Below, one piece after another: positions 23,436-32,141 of a DNA stretch of 40,050 nucleotides. Made by a program: the position numbers and the translations under genes. Positions within the stretch are counted from its first letter, which is position 1. Every line of letters starts with the position of its first letter. The notes below the pieces were generated by a model, which was given only the letters and a program-made list of their open reading frames with translations, had not been told where the DNA came from and did no database searches. Source of the DNA: Microvirga splendida (lineage in GTDB: Bacteria > Pseudomonadota > Alphaproteobacteria > Rhizobiales > Beijerinckiaceae); the NCBI RefSeq assembly GCF_016427565.1, contig NZ_JAELXT010000037.1, positions 1 to 40,050 of the forward strand, written 5' to 3'.

Positions 23436-24482
23436 ATGCTTAGAATTGCCGGCAAGAATGAGGTCAAGATTGTCCGGGATTTGCTTCTAGGAGAGTTCCA
23501 GAACGCGAACCCTGAGATCAAGCAACGCCGCATTAGCTCTCCTGGCGGAGCCGTGACCTTAGATCTTCATTGGCTTCCCCAACTCGGCCTATGGGGTCAT
23601 TTCAGTGACAGGCCTTACGGAGAATTAGGTCAGTGGAACTGTGCCTTTGGAACCTCTGTAGGGTCCGAAAACGACACCCTGTATGCAAGTATAGAAATAA
23701 ACCTCGCCGTTGACCCTGCAGACCGTGTGATTGCCGGAAGGGCAATCAAAGACGACACCAACGGCTACTATCTTGGCCACAAAGGTTTGCTCGGCGGAGG
23801 GCGAGGTGGGCAGATGTCTATGGAGGTTTTTCGCAAGTACATCAAAGGATATGTTCCAGAAGCCATCGAACTGGAAAACGGCAAAGAAGAATACGTCTTC
23901 GTGATTGGTCAGTTAGGCCAGAATGGCTTTCTTCAGAAGCTGAAAGCCTTCGTCGATGAAACGGAACGTCTGCGTGCCTACGCGCGAACTCTGACCGCGC
24001 AAGACCCGACTCCTAAATCAAATTCCGTTTCCCAATCCGGAGGTTTCACGGCTGAAAACGCTCAAAATGGAACAGGCAACGGTCGCCCTTATAGCACAAT
24101 TGAAATCAAGAGATTGCACGGGCGGGTTGTCAACGCTCTACAAAAAAAGCTCGGTCAGAAGGCCATCAACAGTGCCTACAATGACATGCGGCCTGATCTT
24201 TATATCAAGGACACTTCAGGCCATATGGAAATTTTGTTCGAGGTGAAAGCGTCCTCAGATACCCAAAGCTGGTTTACGGCTCTAGGCCAGCTCTTGGTTT
24301 ATGGCGCATCCCAGCCGAAGCCGCCGCACCGCATTTTGGTTTGCCCGGCTGTGCGAAATGATCCCAATTTTAGAAGAGCTTTGCAAGATCTGAACATTTC
24401 AGTGATCACTTTCCAAGAAAGCAAAGAAGGTATTGTCTTTGATGGTATTGGAGATCTGAAGAAGAAACATAAATTTACATGA
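23436..24482 (+). CDS. Uncharacterised protein with C-terminal PD-(D/E)XK nuclease motif
   Basis: A 348-residue protein I cannot assign to a named family. The C-terminal domain (about 218-345) has a restriction-endonuclease-like core: RPDLYI (Asp254), LFEVKASSD (Glu269-x-Lys271) and a following helix with GQLLVYG (Gln285), then ILVCPAV as the next strand. The N-terminal domain (about 1-175) has LPQLGLWGHFSDRP, a Gly-rich GHKGLLGGGRGG (114-125) and EEYVFVIGQLGQNGFLQKLK; a polar linker (about 185-218) joins the two. A very strong AAGGGGGAGA ribosome-binding site precedes ATG 23436. The gene is AT-rich: 27 of 60 bases are G/C at 23641-23700, against 44 of 60 in parB at 22981-23040. It interrupts the usual parB-holA neighbourhood and converges on holA six bases from its stop. 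Likely horizontally acquired; a restriction or defence nuclease is inferred only. Confidence 0.8.
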   Translation: MLRIAGKNEVKIVRDLLLGEFQNANPEIKQRRISSPGGAVTLDLHWLPQLGLWGHFSDRPYGELGQWNCAFGTSVGSENDTLYASIEINLAVDPADRVIAGRAIKDDTNGYYLGHKGLLGGGRGGQMSMEVFRKYIKGYVPEAIELENGKEEYVFVIGQLGQNGFLQKLKAFVDETERLRAYARTLTAQDPTPKSNSVSQSGGFTAENAQNGTGNGRPYSTIEIKRLHGRVVNALQKKLGQKAINSAYNDMRPDLYIKDTSGHMEILFEVKASSDTQSWFTALGQLLVYGASQPKPPHRILVCPAVRNDPNFRRALQDLNISVITFQESKEGIVFDGIGDLKKKHKFT

Positions 24483-24488
24483 GATGAC

Positions 24489-25508
24489 TTACCGCCGCGC
24501 CGTCCGCGCGATGTCGAGCAGGGTCTTGGCCGCGATAGTGTCGGCCAGGTCGGCCATGCGGCGGGTCTGGAGCAGGTTCGCCTGCAGCAGGGCGATGGCG
24601 CTGTTCAGGGTGTCGCCGGTCCAGCGCTGGAGATGGCGCTCGACCAGGGGCTTGCGCCGGAAATGCAGGCTGCGCATGGTTTCCATGACGGCCGGGATCG
24701 GCCGGCCGTCCTCGACCGAGAGGCGCGCCGAGAGCAGCATCAAGGCATGGCGCAGCGCCGCGCCGAGCAGCACGCTCGCGTTGACGCCTTCGGCCGCCAA
24801 GCGCCGGGAGCCGGTCTCGAGGCCCGTGCCCTCGCCGGCGAAGGCGGCGTCCACCACCGCATCCATGGCAAGGCTCGACACGTCGCTCATGATCGCGTCC
24901 ACGTCGGCCAGCGTGATCTCCCGCTGGCCATGGGCGTAGAGCATCAGCTTGTTGAGCTCGCCGCGGGTGGCGAGGCGGTCGCCGCCGAGGCTCGCGATCA
25001 GGGCCGTGCGCGCGTCGCGCTGGATCGAAAAGCCACCCGCCTTCAGGGTGTCGTCGACCACGGCGCCGAGATTTCGGGCCTCGTCCGCATAGCAGGGCAG
25101 GGCGAGCGCCTTCTGGGAGCGTTCGCACAGGGTGCGCAGGGGCGACGACTTCTGCAGGTCGCCGCCTTCGATGACGATCACTGTATCCTGCAACTCACCC
25201 TTCAGAACGGCATCGACCGCCGGCGCGATGTTGCGCGAGGTGGACTTGACCCAGATGGCGCGCTTAGCCCCGAACAGCCCCATGGTGCCGGCCTCGTCGG
25301 CGAGGCGCCCCGGGTCCGCCGCGATGTCGTCGCCGTCAATGCGGATCATCTGGAACGGATCGGAGGCGTCGTCTACCGAGCGCTCGGCCACCGCACGGGC
25401 GCGCTCGTTGATGAGGCCCATGTCCGGTCCATAGAACAGGAACACGCCGATGCGCGGATCGGGGCGCCGCAGCGCCCCTTCCACGTCGCCGGCTTTCACC
25501 GCCACCAT
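24489..25508 (-). CDS. holA: DNA polymerase III delta subunit
   Basis: Clamp-loader subunit that opens the beta sliding clamp. The 339-residue product begins MVAVKAGDVEGALRRPDPRI and continues GVFLFYGPDMGLINERARAV, the AAA-like fold without a functional P-loop. Further segments are VIVIEGGDLQKSSPLRTLCE, LASLGGDRLATRGELNKLML (helical domain II) and the collar domain with RSLHFRRKPLVERHLQRWTG. The ATG at 25508 is preferred over an upstream reading that is out of keeping with the family. It lies four bases after lptE in the leuS-lptE-holA operon. Confidence 0.95.
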   Translation of the reverse strand: MVAVKAGDVEGALRRPDPRIGVFLFYGPDMGLINERARAVAERSVDDASDPFQMIRIDGDDIAADPGRLADEAGTMGLFGAKRAIWVKSTSRNIAPAVDAVLKGELQDTVIVIEGGDLQKSSPLRTLCERSQKALALPCYADEARNLGAVVDDTLKAGGFSIQRDARTALIASLGGDRLATRGELNKLMLYAHGQREITLADVDAIMSDVSSLAMDAVVDAAFAGEGTGLETGSRRLAAEGVNASVLLGAALRHALMLLSARLSVEDGRPIPAVMETMRSLHFRRKPLVERHLQRWTGDTLNSAIALLQANLLQTRRMADLADTIAAKTLLDIARTARR

Positions 25509-25512
25509 GGGG

Positions 25513-26043
25513 TCAGCTTCGGGTGGCGAGCACCGCCGACAGCCGGGTCCGCACCTGGGCGGCCAGATCCTTGGCGAGCCTGATCTCCGCATCGCGGGCG
25601 GCCCGGATATTGGCGAAGCGCTGCGGGAAGCGGTCGAAGCTCGCCGTCGAGGTCGCGGTGCCCTGGGTGATCACCGTGCTTCCGTCGAGGGTGGTGAGCG
25701 TATAGGTCAGCGTTCCGCCGACGATGACGGAGCTTGCCGTGCCATATTGCGAGTCGACGATCGGGCTCGTCTGCGACTCCGTGAAGGCGAGGCGCAGGCT
25801 GTAGCGCTTAGGGATCTCCGATCCCGAGCCGTTGAGGGCGAAGATCAGCTCGCTGCGCAGGTAATGCCCGGCATTCGCCAGCCGGAGCGGCCATTCCACC
25901 TCCGGCACCTCGATAGAGGCCAGCTCCGTCTGGAGCGTCAGCCCCGAGGGCGTCGGACCGTGGAGGGGCCGAAAGCAGGCGGACAGGCTTAAGGCAAGAC
26001 CCGCCACGAGAGCGACGCGGGCGATCAGGTTAGGCGACGACAT
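25513..26043 (-). CDS. lptE: LPS-assembly lipoprotein LptE
   Basis: Outer-membrane lipoprotein that plugs the LptD barrel and helps deliver lipopolysaccharide to the surface. The 176-residue product has a lipoprotein signal (LVAGLALSLSACFRPLHG) with a lipobox ending in Cys23, then RYSLRLAFTE and a sheet-rich middle (GGTLTYTLTTLDGSTVITQG). The start overlaps the leuS 3' end by 14 bases. The leuS-lptE-holA order is highly conserved in proteobacteria and secures the call despite low sequence conservation. Confidence 0.92.
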   Translation of the reverse strand: MSSPNLIARVALVAGLALSLSACFRPLHGPTPSGLTLQTELASIEVPEVEWPLRLANAGHYLRSELIFALNGSGSEIPKRYSLRLAFTESQTSPIVDSQYGTASSVIVGGTLTYTLTTLDGSTVITQGTATSTASFDRFPQRFANIRAARDAEIRLAKDLAAQVRTRLSAVLATRS

Positions 26044-28651
26044 TCACGATCCTCTGGGGAACGACGATGATCTTGCGGGCGGGCTTGCCGTCCAGGGCCT
26101 TCTGCACGGCCTCGAGGGCCAGCACGGCCGCCTCGACTGTAGCCTGATCCGCATCACGGGCAACCGTCACGTCGGCACGCTTCTTGCCGTTGACCTGCAC
26201 CGGCAGGGTCACCGTGTCCTCGACCAGCAGCGAGCGATCCACCTGCGGCCACGGGGCATCGGCCACGAGGCCGGACTGTCCCAGGGACGCCCAGCATTCC
26301 TCCGCCAGATGCGGCATCATGGGGGCGAGCAGCTGCACGAAGATGCGCCCGGCCTCGGCAAAGGCGGCGCCGACGCCCGGTTCGTTGCCGGTCTTGGCCT
26401 GGTTCGCCAGATCCTGCAGGGCGTTGGCCAGCTCGTAGAGATGGGCGACGCAGCGGTTGAAGCGCAGGCGCTCCACATCCTCCTCGACGGCGGCGAGCGC
26501 CTTGTGCGCGGCCTTGCGCACGGCGAGCGCCATCGGGCCCTCAGCGGAAGCGCCATTGGAGCCCGCCATTCGGTCCGCGATCTCGCCGACGAGGCGCCAG
26601 ACGCGCTGCACGAAGCGGCCCGCGCCCTGCACGCCTTCTTCGGTCCAGATCACATCGCGCTCAGGCGGCGAGTCGGAGAGCATGAACCAGCGGGCCGTGT
26701 CGGCGCCGTAGGATGCGATGATCTCGTCCGGATCGACGGTGTTTTTCTTCGACTTCGACATCTTCTCGATGGAGCCGATCTCGATCGGAGCACCGGTTTC
26801 CACATGGAAGGCTTTGCGCACGCCGCCTTCCGTCTCGAAACGCACGTCGGAGGGCAACACCCAGGCGCCGCTCGCGTCCTTGTAGGTCTCGTGCACCACC
26901 ATGCCCTGCGTGAACAGGCCGGCAAACGGCTCGTCCAGGCCGGCATGACCGGTCTTCTTCATGGCGCGGGTGAAGAAGCGGGAATAGAGCAGGTGCAGGA
27001 TCGCGTGCTCGATCCCGCCGATATACTGGTCCACGGGGAGCCAGGCATCGACGGTCGCGCGATCCGTCGGCCGGTCGGTCAGGGTCGGGTCCGTGAAGCG
27101 GGCGAAGTACCAGGACGAATCCACGAAGGTGTCCATGGTGTCCGTCTCGCGCCTTGCGGCCTTGCCGCATTGCGGGCAGTCCACGTGCTTCCACGCCGCG
27201 TGGCGGTCGAGCGGGTTGCCCGGCACGTCGAAGGACACGTCCTCCGGCAGCACCACGGGCAGCTGGTCCTTCGGCACCGGCACGACGCCGCATTCATCGC
27301 AATGGATGATCGGAATCGGGCAGCCCCAGTAGCGCTGGCGCGAGATGCCCCAGTCGCGCAGGCGGAAATTGACCTTGCGCTCGGCCACCGCATGATTGCC
27401 GCGGGTCTCGTTCTCCAGGCGGCGGGCGACTTCTTCTTTCGCCTCCGCGATGGTCATGCCATCGAGGAAGCGGGAATTGATCATCCGGCCTTCGCCGTCA
27501 TAGGCGACATCCGTCACCACGAAGGTGGCGGGGTCCTGTTCCGGCGGGCAGACCACCGGCGTGTTGCCTAAGGCATACTTGTTGACGAAGTCCAGGTCGC
27601 GCTGGTCGTGGGCCGGGCAGCCGAAGATGGCGCCGGTGCCGTATTCCATCAGGATGAAGTTCGCCACATAGACCGGCAGGGTCCAGTTCGGGTCGAACGG
27701 ATGCTCGGCGCGGATGCCGGTGTCGAAGCCGAGCTTCTCCGCCTTGTCGATGGCCTCCTGGGCCGTGCCGACGCGCTTGCATTCCTCGATGAAGGCGGCG
27801 AGCTCCGGATTCTTCTCGGCGGCGGCCTTCGCCAGCGGATGATCGGGCGCAACCGCCATGAACTTCGCGCCGAAGAGCGTGTCCGGGCGCGTGGTGTAGA
27901 TCTGCAGCTCGGTCTCGCCGTTCGGCACGGTCTCGGGCTTCAGGGCAAAGCGCACCAGCAAGCCTTCGGAGCGGCCGATCCAGTTGCGCTGCATCAGGCG
28001 CACCTTCTCGGGCCAGCGGTCGAGGGTGTCGAGCCGGTCGTCCAGATCCTGGGCGAAATCGGTGATCTTCAGGAACCACTGGGTCAGTTCGCGCTGCTCC
28101 ACCAGGGCGCCCGAGCGCCAGCCGCGCCCGTCGATCACCTGCTCGTTGGCGAGCACCGTGTGATCCACCGGGTCCCAGTTCACCTTGGCGGTCTTGCGGT
28201 CGACGAGCCCGGCCTCCAGGAAGTCCAGGAACATGCGCTGCTGGTGCTTATAGTAGCTCGGATCGCAGGTGGCGATCTCGCGGCTCCAGTCGATGGCGAG
28301 CCCCATCGATTGCAGCTGGGCGCGCATGGTCGCGATGTTGGCGTAGGTCCATTCCTTGGGATGGACCTTGTTCTGCATGGCGGCGTTTTCCGCCGGCATG
28401 CCGAAGGCGTCCCAGCCCATCGGGTGGAGCACGTTGAAGCCGCGGGCGCGCTTGTAGCGCGCCACCACGTCGCCCATGGTGTAGTTGCGCACATGGCCCA
28501 TGTGGATGCGCCCCGACGGATAGGGGAACATCTCGAGCACGTAGTATTTCGGACGCGGGTCGTCGTTATGGGTCTTGAACAGGTCGCGGTCGTTCCAGAC
28601 CTGCCGCCATTTCAGCTCGGCTTCCTTGGCGTTGTAGCGCTCGGGCCTCAT
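26030..28651 (-). CDS. leuS: Leucyl-tRNA synthetase
   Basis: Charges tRNA-Leu. The 873-residue class I enzyme has the HIGH-type motif HMGH (50-53) in FPYPSGRIHMGHVRNYTMGD and the CP1 editing domain with the threonine-rich TTRPDTLFGAKF (from 253) and GCPAHDQRDLDF. Cysteine pairs CDEC (451-454) and CPQC (492-495) mark the zinc-like insert, and KMSKS is at 630-634. The C-terminal tRNA-binding domain ends VQVNGKKRADVTV. The ATG is at 28651. Full length and intact. Confidence 0.98.
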   Translation of the reverse strand: MRPERYNAKEAELKWRQVWNDRDLFKTHNDDPRPKYYVLEMFPYPSGRIHMGHVRNYTMGDVVARYKRARGFNVLHPMGWDAFGMPAENAAMQNKVHPKEWTYANIATMRAQLQSMGLAIDWSREIATCDPSYYKHQQRMFLDFLEAGLVDRKTAKVNWDPVDHTVLANEQVIDGRGWRSGALVEQRELTQWFLKITDFAQDLDDRLDTLDRWPEKVRLMQRNWIGRSEGLLVRFALKPETVPNGETELQIYTTRPDTLFGAKFMAVAPDHPLAKAAAEKNPELAAFIEECKRVGTAQEAIDKAEKLGFDTGIRAEHPFDPNWTLPVYVANFILMEYGTGAIFGCPAHDQRDLDFVNKYALGNTPVVCPPEQDPATFVVTDVAYDGEGRMINSRFLDGMTIAEAKEEVARRLENETRGNHAVAERKVNFRLRDWGISRQRYWGCPIPIIHCDECGVVPVPKDQLPVVLPEDVSFDVPGNPLDRHAAWKHVDCPQCGKAARRETDTMDTFVDSSWYFARFTDPTLTDRPTDRATVDAWLPVDQYIGGIEHAILHLLYSRFFTRAMKKTGHAGLDEPFAGLFTQGMVVHETYKDASGAWVLPSDVRFETEGGVRKAFHVETGAPIEIGSIEKMSKSKKNTVDPDEIIASYGADTARWFMLSDSPPERDVIWTEEGVQGAGRFVQRVWRLVGEIADRMAGSNGASAEGPMALAVRKAAHKALAAVEEDVERLRFNRCVAHLYELANALQDLANQAKTGNEPGVGAAFAEAGRIFVQLLAPMMPHLAEECWASLGQSGLVADAPWPQVDRSLLVEDTVTLPVQVNGKKRADVTVARDADQATVEAAVLALEAVQKALDGKPARKIIVVPQRIVNVVA

Positions 28652-28779
28652 TTTCCGTCTTTATCCGTCGTTTGGGGATTCAAGCGGCTTGCGCCGCCAC
28701 GTTGCGGCGGACTAGGACACAGCTCTCCCGCGCGGTCAACGGTTTCGCGTGTGCGAGGCGGTCAAGTTTCGACGCCCTG

Positions 28780-28888
28780 TGTCATCCCCGGCGGCCCGTA
28801 GGGCCGGGAAGGGGATCCATCGTGGCGCGCCTGACCGTGGATCCCCTTCCCCTGCGACGGCGTGCGCCGTCTCCGGCCGGGGATGACA
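28780..28888. repeat. Long palindromic intergenic repeat, copy A
   Basis: A 109-bp element bounded by inverted ends TGTCATCCCCGGC and GCCGGGGATGACA. Inside are a small hairpin GGCCC-GTA-GGGCC and a nested inverted repeat GGGAAGGGGATCCA/TGGATCCCCTTCCC. The whole can fold into one branched hairpin. It lies between leuS and yggS, which diverge, so any promoter for yggS must be in or beside it. It is closely similar to the element at 38800-38899. Confidence 0.85.
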
Positions 28889-28910
28889 GGGCAGAGCGAG
28901 AGAGGGTGCC

Positions 28911-29588
28911 ATGAGCGAGAACGACGCAGTCGAAGCCTTGAGGCAGGTGCAGGAGAGCATCCGGCGCTCCGCCTCCGATTACGACCGCGACCCTGCCTCC
29001 ATCACCCTCGTGGCGGTCTCGAAGACCTTTCCGGCGGAGGATATCGAGCCGGTGCTCGCCGCCGGCCAGCGGGTGTTCGGCGAGAACTACGTGCAGGAGG
29101 CCAAGGCCAAGTGGCCCGCTTTGCGCGAGCGCTACGCGGACGTGGAGCTGCACATGATCGGCCCGCTCCAGTCCAACAAGGCCAGGGAGGCGGTGGAGCT
29201 CTTCGATGCGATCCACACCCTCGACCGGCCGTCGCTCGCCGAGGCGCTGGCCAAGGAGATCGCCCGCCAGGGGAAAACGCCGCGCCTCCTGGTGCAGGTG
29301 AACACCGGCGAGGAGGCGCAGAAGGGTGGGGTCATCCCCACGGAGGTCGACGCCATCCTCGAAGCCTGCCGCAGTAAGTACGGGTTGAACGTCGAGGGCC
29401 TCATGTGCATCCCGCCGGCCGAGGATCCGCCGTCACCGCATTTCGCCCTGCTCAACACCATCGCCAAGCGGCATGGCCTGAAAGCGCTCTCCATGGGCAT
29501 GAGCGCCGATTTCGACGCCGCGATCCAGCTCGGCGCCACCCATGTGCGCGTGGGCAGCGCGATCTTTGGGTGTCGGACGAAGCCTTGA
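28911..29588 (+). CDS. yggS: PLP homeostasis protein (YggS/PROSC family)
   Basis: Pyridoxal-phosphate-binding protein of the alanine-racemase-like TIM-barrel fold that balances vitamin B6 and amino-acid pools and has no known enzymatic reaction. The 225-residue product carries the PLP lysine at residue 38 in LVAVSKTFPAEDI, HMIGPLQSNK (the tRNA-like family signature H-x-I-G-x-L-Q), GLMCIPP and the phosphate-loop LSMGMSADFDAAIQLGATHV followed by RVGSAIFG. The ATG is at 28911. It stands 22 bases after the palindromic repeat and converges on a small secreted-protein gene. Confidence 0.96.
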   Translation: MSENDAVEALRQVQESIRRSASDYDRDPASITLVAVSKTFPAEDIEPVLAAGQRVFGENYVQEAKAKWPALRERYADVELHMIGPLQSNKAREAVELFDAIHTLDRPSLAEALAKEIARQGKTPRLLVQVNTGEEAQKGGVIPTEVDAILEACRSKYGLNVEGLMCIPPAEDPPSPHFALLNTIAKRHGLKALSMGMSADFDAAIQLGATHVRVGSAIFGCRTKP

Positions 29589-29592
29589 GGCG

Positions 29593-30099
29593 TCAATCGA
29601 CCACCAGGACGACGTCGAAGCTTTTTGTTTTCCTGCTCCAGAAATAGAGGGACGTTCGGCCATTGCCGATCCACAAGATCCCAGGATTTTTGAGCATGAC
29701 GCGGCTTGGATAATCCGTGCAGTCGTGGAACTCACGAAAAGCATTGCCGCAGACCGTATCCCAAGAGCCCCTCTCGGCCAGTCCGAGGCCGTCCGAGGCC
29801 TCAACGCCGTCCGGACTGATCACATGAACTCGTCCGTGCACGAGGACAATGAGACCGCGCGCACCATCGAATTTATTGATCGCGATCAGAGCCTTATCCT
29901 TCCGTCCATTACCATCGAAGTCGGCTTCGATCGTCGAGGGATCAACGGATCCTGGGCTTATATCTGCAATACGAACCTTCTCTTCCTCGGCTGTAAGTGC
30001 ACGCCAATTCCCCAAGTTCTGGGCCAGGGCCGCCGAGCCATTCATTCCGAGAGCAGCGATGCTCAGGAACGCGTGCAGGCATAAGGTGCGGAGTGTCAT
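29593..30099 (-). CDS. Small secreted protein with FG-GAP/VCBS-like motif
   Basis: A 168-residue hypothetical protein with a clear signal peptide (LCLHAFLSIAALGMNGSAAL ending AQ, cleavage near residue 27). The mature part has EADFDGNGRKDKALIAIN, the calcium-binding D-x-D-x-N-G-x-x-D pattern of FG-GAP/VCBS or dockerin-like repeats, present once. Two cysteines (VCGNAFREFHDC) may form a disulphide bond. The C-terminus reads ILWIGNGRTSLYFWSRKTKS. Probably periplasmic or surface-located. No family name or function can be given. It converges on yggS with four bases between stops. Confidence 0.72.
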   Translation of the reverse strand: MTLRTLCLHAFLSIAALGMNGSAALAQNLGNWRALTAEEEKVRIADISPGSVDPSTIEADFDGNGRKDKALIAINKFDGARGLIVLVHGRVHVISPDGVEASDGLGLAERGSWDTVCGNAFREFHDCTDYPSRVMLKNPGILWIGNGRTSLYFWSRKTKSFDVVLVVD

Positions 30100-30491
30100 G
30101 ATCAGGACGAGCCTATGATAGGATTCTATCCAGGACTATAGACGGTCAGCTTGGAGGCGCCCATGAGACGGCGCACAAACCGAATTGCATCTGCGGCCTT
30201 TTCCGGCTAAGCCTCAAGCACTGATCCACGTTCGCACCAGGGAGGGCTGCATGATTGAAGCGATGCATCAACGCACGTTCGGCCCTGGGCACGCCCTGCA
30301 GCAGCATGTTGCAGGGCCGGCCATCGAACGGATCTGACGGTTCTCTGAAAACCGCCCTCATCTCATTCTGGTCAGCTCTGAACGGCTTTCCGCGCCAAGG
30401 CTCCGCAAGGATTCGGCGCGCCTGACACGTTCCAGACTTTCACGCGCTCCTTGAGCCCTGTGGCCGAGCGCGCTGCACCAGAGATTGATCC
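30100..30491. other. 392-bp spacer with possible promoters and micro-ORFs
   Basis: The spacer lies between the divergent secreted-protein gene and the ABC-F gene. It contains a small dyad (GATAGGATTCTATC at about 30116-30129), two mini-ORFs each with a GGAGG-type ribosome-binding site (30163-30210 and 30251-30337), and a stem CCCTGCA/TGCAGGG around 30294-30316. No longer gene is supported. A leader role for the ABC-F gene is possible. Confidence 0.4.
30251..30337 (+). CDS. Possible 28-residue leader peptide of the ABC-F gene
   Basis: An ATG follows AGGGAGGG by four bases, and the frame MIEAMHQRTFGPGHALQQHV ends after 28 residues at TGA 30337. A hairpin-forming segment lies inside the ORF. 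ABC-F resistance genes in other bacteria are often controlled by such translated leaders. There is no homology evidence, and a chance ORF is quite possible. Confidence 0.2.
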   Translation: MIEAMHQRTFGPGHALQQHVAGPAIERI

Positions 30492-32006
30492 ATGCCTTCC
30501 TTGAGCCTTCGCAACCTCGGCGTCGTTGCCCACACGCCCCTGTTCCAGAACCTGAACCTCGTCATCGGCGAGGGTGACCGCCTCGGCCTCGTCGCCGCCA
30601 ACGGCGCCGGAAAATCCACGCTTCTCAAATGTCTCGCCGGCCACATGGAGCCGACCGAGGGAGACATCGTCGGCTCGCGGGGCCTGCGTGTCGCGCTGGT
30701 CGAACAGGACGTTCCGGTACATCTGCTCGATCTGTCGCTGCACGACATGCTGCTCACCGCGCTCCCGACGGATGAGCGTGTCACCCAGGAATGGCGCGTG
30801 GACATGGTGCTCGACGAGTTCGAGACGCCGGCCGAGCTGCGCACCCTTCCCATGCGGGCGCTCAGCGGCGGTTGGCAGCGGCTCGCACTCATCGCGCGGG
30901 CCTGGATCACGCAGCCGGACATGCTGCTCCTCGACGAGCCGACGAACCACCTCGACCTCGAAAAGCTCTTCAAGCTCGAATCCTGGATCAACATGGCGGG
31001 CTACACCGCGCCCATCGTGGTGGCGAGCCACGACCGCGACTTCCTCGATGCCTGCACGAGCAAGACGCTCTTCCTGCGGCCGGAGGAATCCATTGCCTTC
31101 GCGCATCCCTACCGGCGCGCGCGCGATCTGCTGGAGGCGCACGATGCGGCGGCCCAGGCGCAGCGCGACAGAACCTTGCGCGAAGTCAAGCGCCTGCGCG
31201 AGAGCGCCGCTGTTTTGCGCAATGTGGGTATCAACAGCGGCAGCGATGCCGCGCATGTGAAATCCGCCCAGATCAAGCGCCGGGCCGAAGCCCTGGAGCA
31301 GAACGCCCGCAACGTGCACCGGGAGCGCACGGGCGAGATCCGGCTCGGCAACCGCGGCACCCATGCGCGGGTGCTGGTGGCGCTGGAGAACGTGACGGTC
31401 GAGGCGCCGGACGGGCGCAGGCTCTTTGCGATCCCCAAGCTCGAAGTGGCGCAGGGCGACCGCATCGTGGTGCTGGGTCGCAACGGCGTCGGCAAATCGC
31501 AAGCCGTGCGCCTGCTGCACCGGGCGATGATCGAGCCTGACGGCCTGCCCGGAATCCGGGTGAGCCCGAGTCTGGCGCTGGGCTACGTGGACCAGGACAT
31601 GCAGCAATTGCCCGGCAAGGCGACGGCGCACGACTTCATCCTGTCGCGGTTTCGCCTCGGCGACCAGCGCAGCCGCGCGGTTCTGGCGGAAGCGGGGTTT
31701 TCCATCGAGCGGCAGGGGCTGCCCATCGCAAAACTGTCGCCGGGGCAGAAGGCGCGGCTCGGGCTTCTGGCGCTGCGCCTCTCCGAGCCGAATTTCTACC
31801 TGATGGACGAGCCCACCAACCACGTGGACATCCCGGGCCGCGAGCAGCTGGAAGACGAGATCCTCGACGCGCAGGCCACCTGCATCGTGGTCTCCCACGA
31901 CCGGAGCTTCGTGAAGGCCATCGGCACCCGCTTCCTTCTCATCGACAAGGGCAGGCTGCGGGAGATCGACGGGCCGGAGGCGTTTTATGAGAGTGTGATC
32001 GGCTGA
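30492..32006 (+). CDS. ABC-F family ATPase
   Basis: A cytosolic protein of 504 residues with two ABC domains and no membrane segment; family members act on the ribosome (translation factors or antibiotic protection). Domain 1 has AANGAGKST (35-43, with Ala in place of the first Gly), the signature ALSGGWQRLALIARAW and LLLDEPTNHLDLEKLF. The inter-domain linker (about 225-290) is basic and helical. Domain 2 has GRNGVGKSQ (Gln replaces the usual Thr), LSPGQKARLGLLAL and LMDEPTNHVDIPGREQLEDE. Both Walker B glutamates are present, so ATP hydrolysis is likely. The subgroup (EttA/Uup-like or resistance type) cannot be fixed by eye. Confidence 0.92.
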   Translation: MPSLSLRNLGVVAHTPLFQNLNLVIGEGDRLGLVAANGAGKSTLLKCLAGHMEPTEGDIVGSRGLRVALVEQDVPVHLLDLSLHDMLLTALPTDERVTQEWRVDMVLDEFETPAELRTLPMRALSGGWQRLALIARAWITQPDMLLLDEPTNHLDLEKLFKLESWINMAGYTAPIVVASHDRDFLDACTSKTLFLRPEESIAFAHPYRRARDLLEAHDAAAQAQRDRTLREVKRLRESAAVLRNVGINSGSDAAHVKSAQIKRRAEALEQNARNVHRERTGEIRLGNRGTHARVLVALENVTVEAPDGRRLFAIPKLEVAQGDRIVVLGRNGVGKSQAVRLLHRAMIEPDGLPGIRVSPSLALGYVDQDMQQLPGKATAHDFILSRFRLGDQRSRAVLAEAGFSIERQGLPIAKLSPGQKARLGLLALRLSEPNFYLMDEPTNHVDIPGREQLEDEILDAQATCIVVSHDRSFVKAIGTRFLLIDKGRLREIDGPEAFYESVIG

Positions 32007-32030
32007 GCGATTGCGACTATACGCAACACT

Positions 32031-32064
32031 CCCTCTCCCATGTGGGAGAGGGTTGGGGTGAGGG
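32031..32064. repeat. CTCTCCC palindromic repeat, unit 1
   Basis: CCCTCTCCCATGTGGGAGAG then GGTTGGGGTGAGGG: a nine-base palindrome (CCCTCTCCC/GGGAGAGGG) with a GGGGTGAGGG tail. It starts 24 bases after the ABC-F stop and could also serve as a transcript-end hairpin. A partner in opposite orientation lies at 32142-32177. Repeats of this kind are widespread between bacterial genes. Confidence 0.75.
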
Positions 32065-32141
32065 AAGGCTGGTGCCGGGTGTGGCGCTACGAGAACCGTG
32101 CCGCAGCCGCGATGGCATTGCCGGGCTGGTTGACCTCCATA

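Noticed and set aside
24475..25128. 217-codon minus-strand ORF overlapping the nuclease end
   Set aside because: Arg/Pro/Gly-rich shadow of holA in another frame.
26309..27571. 420-codon plus-strand ORF antisense to leuS
   Set aside because: leuS is intact with HMGH and KMSKS; the antisense product shows no motif.
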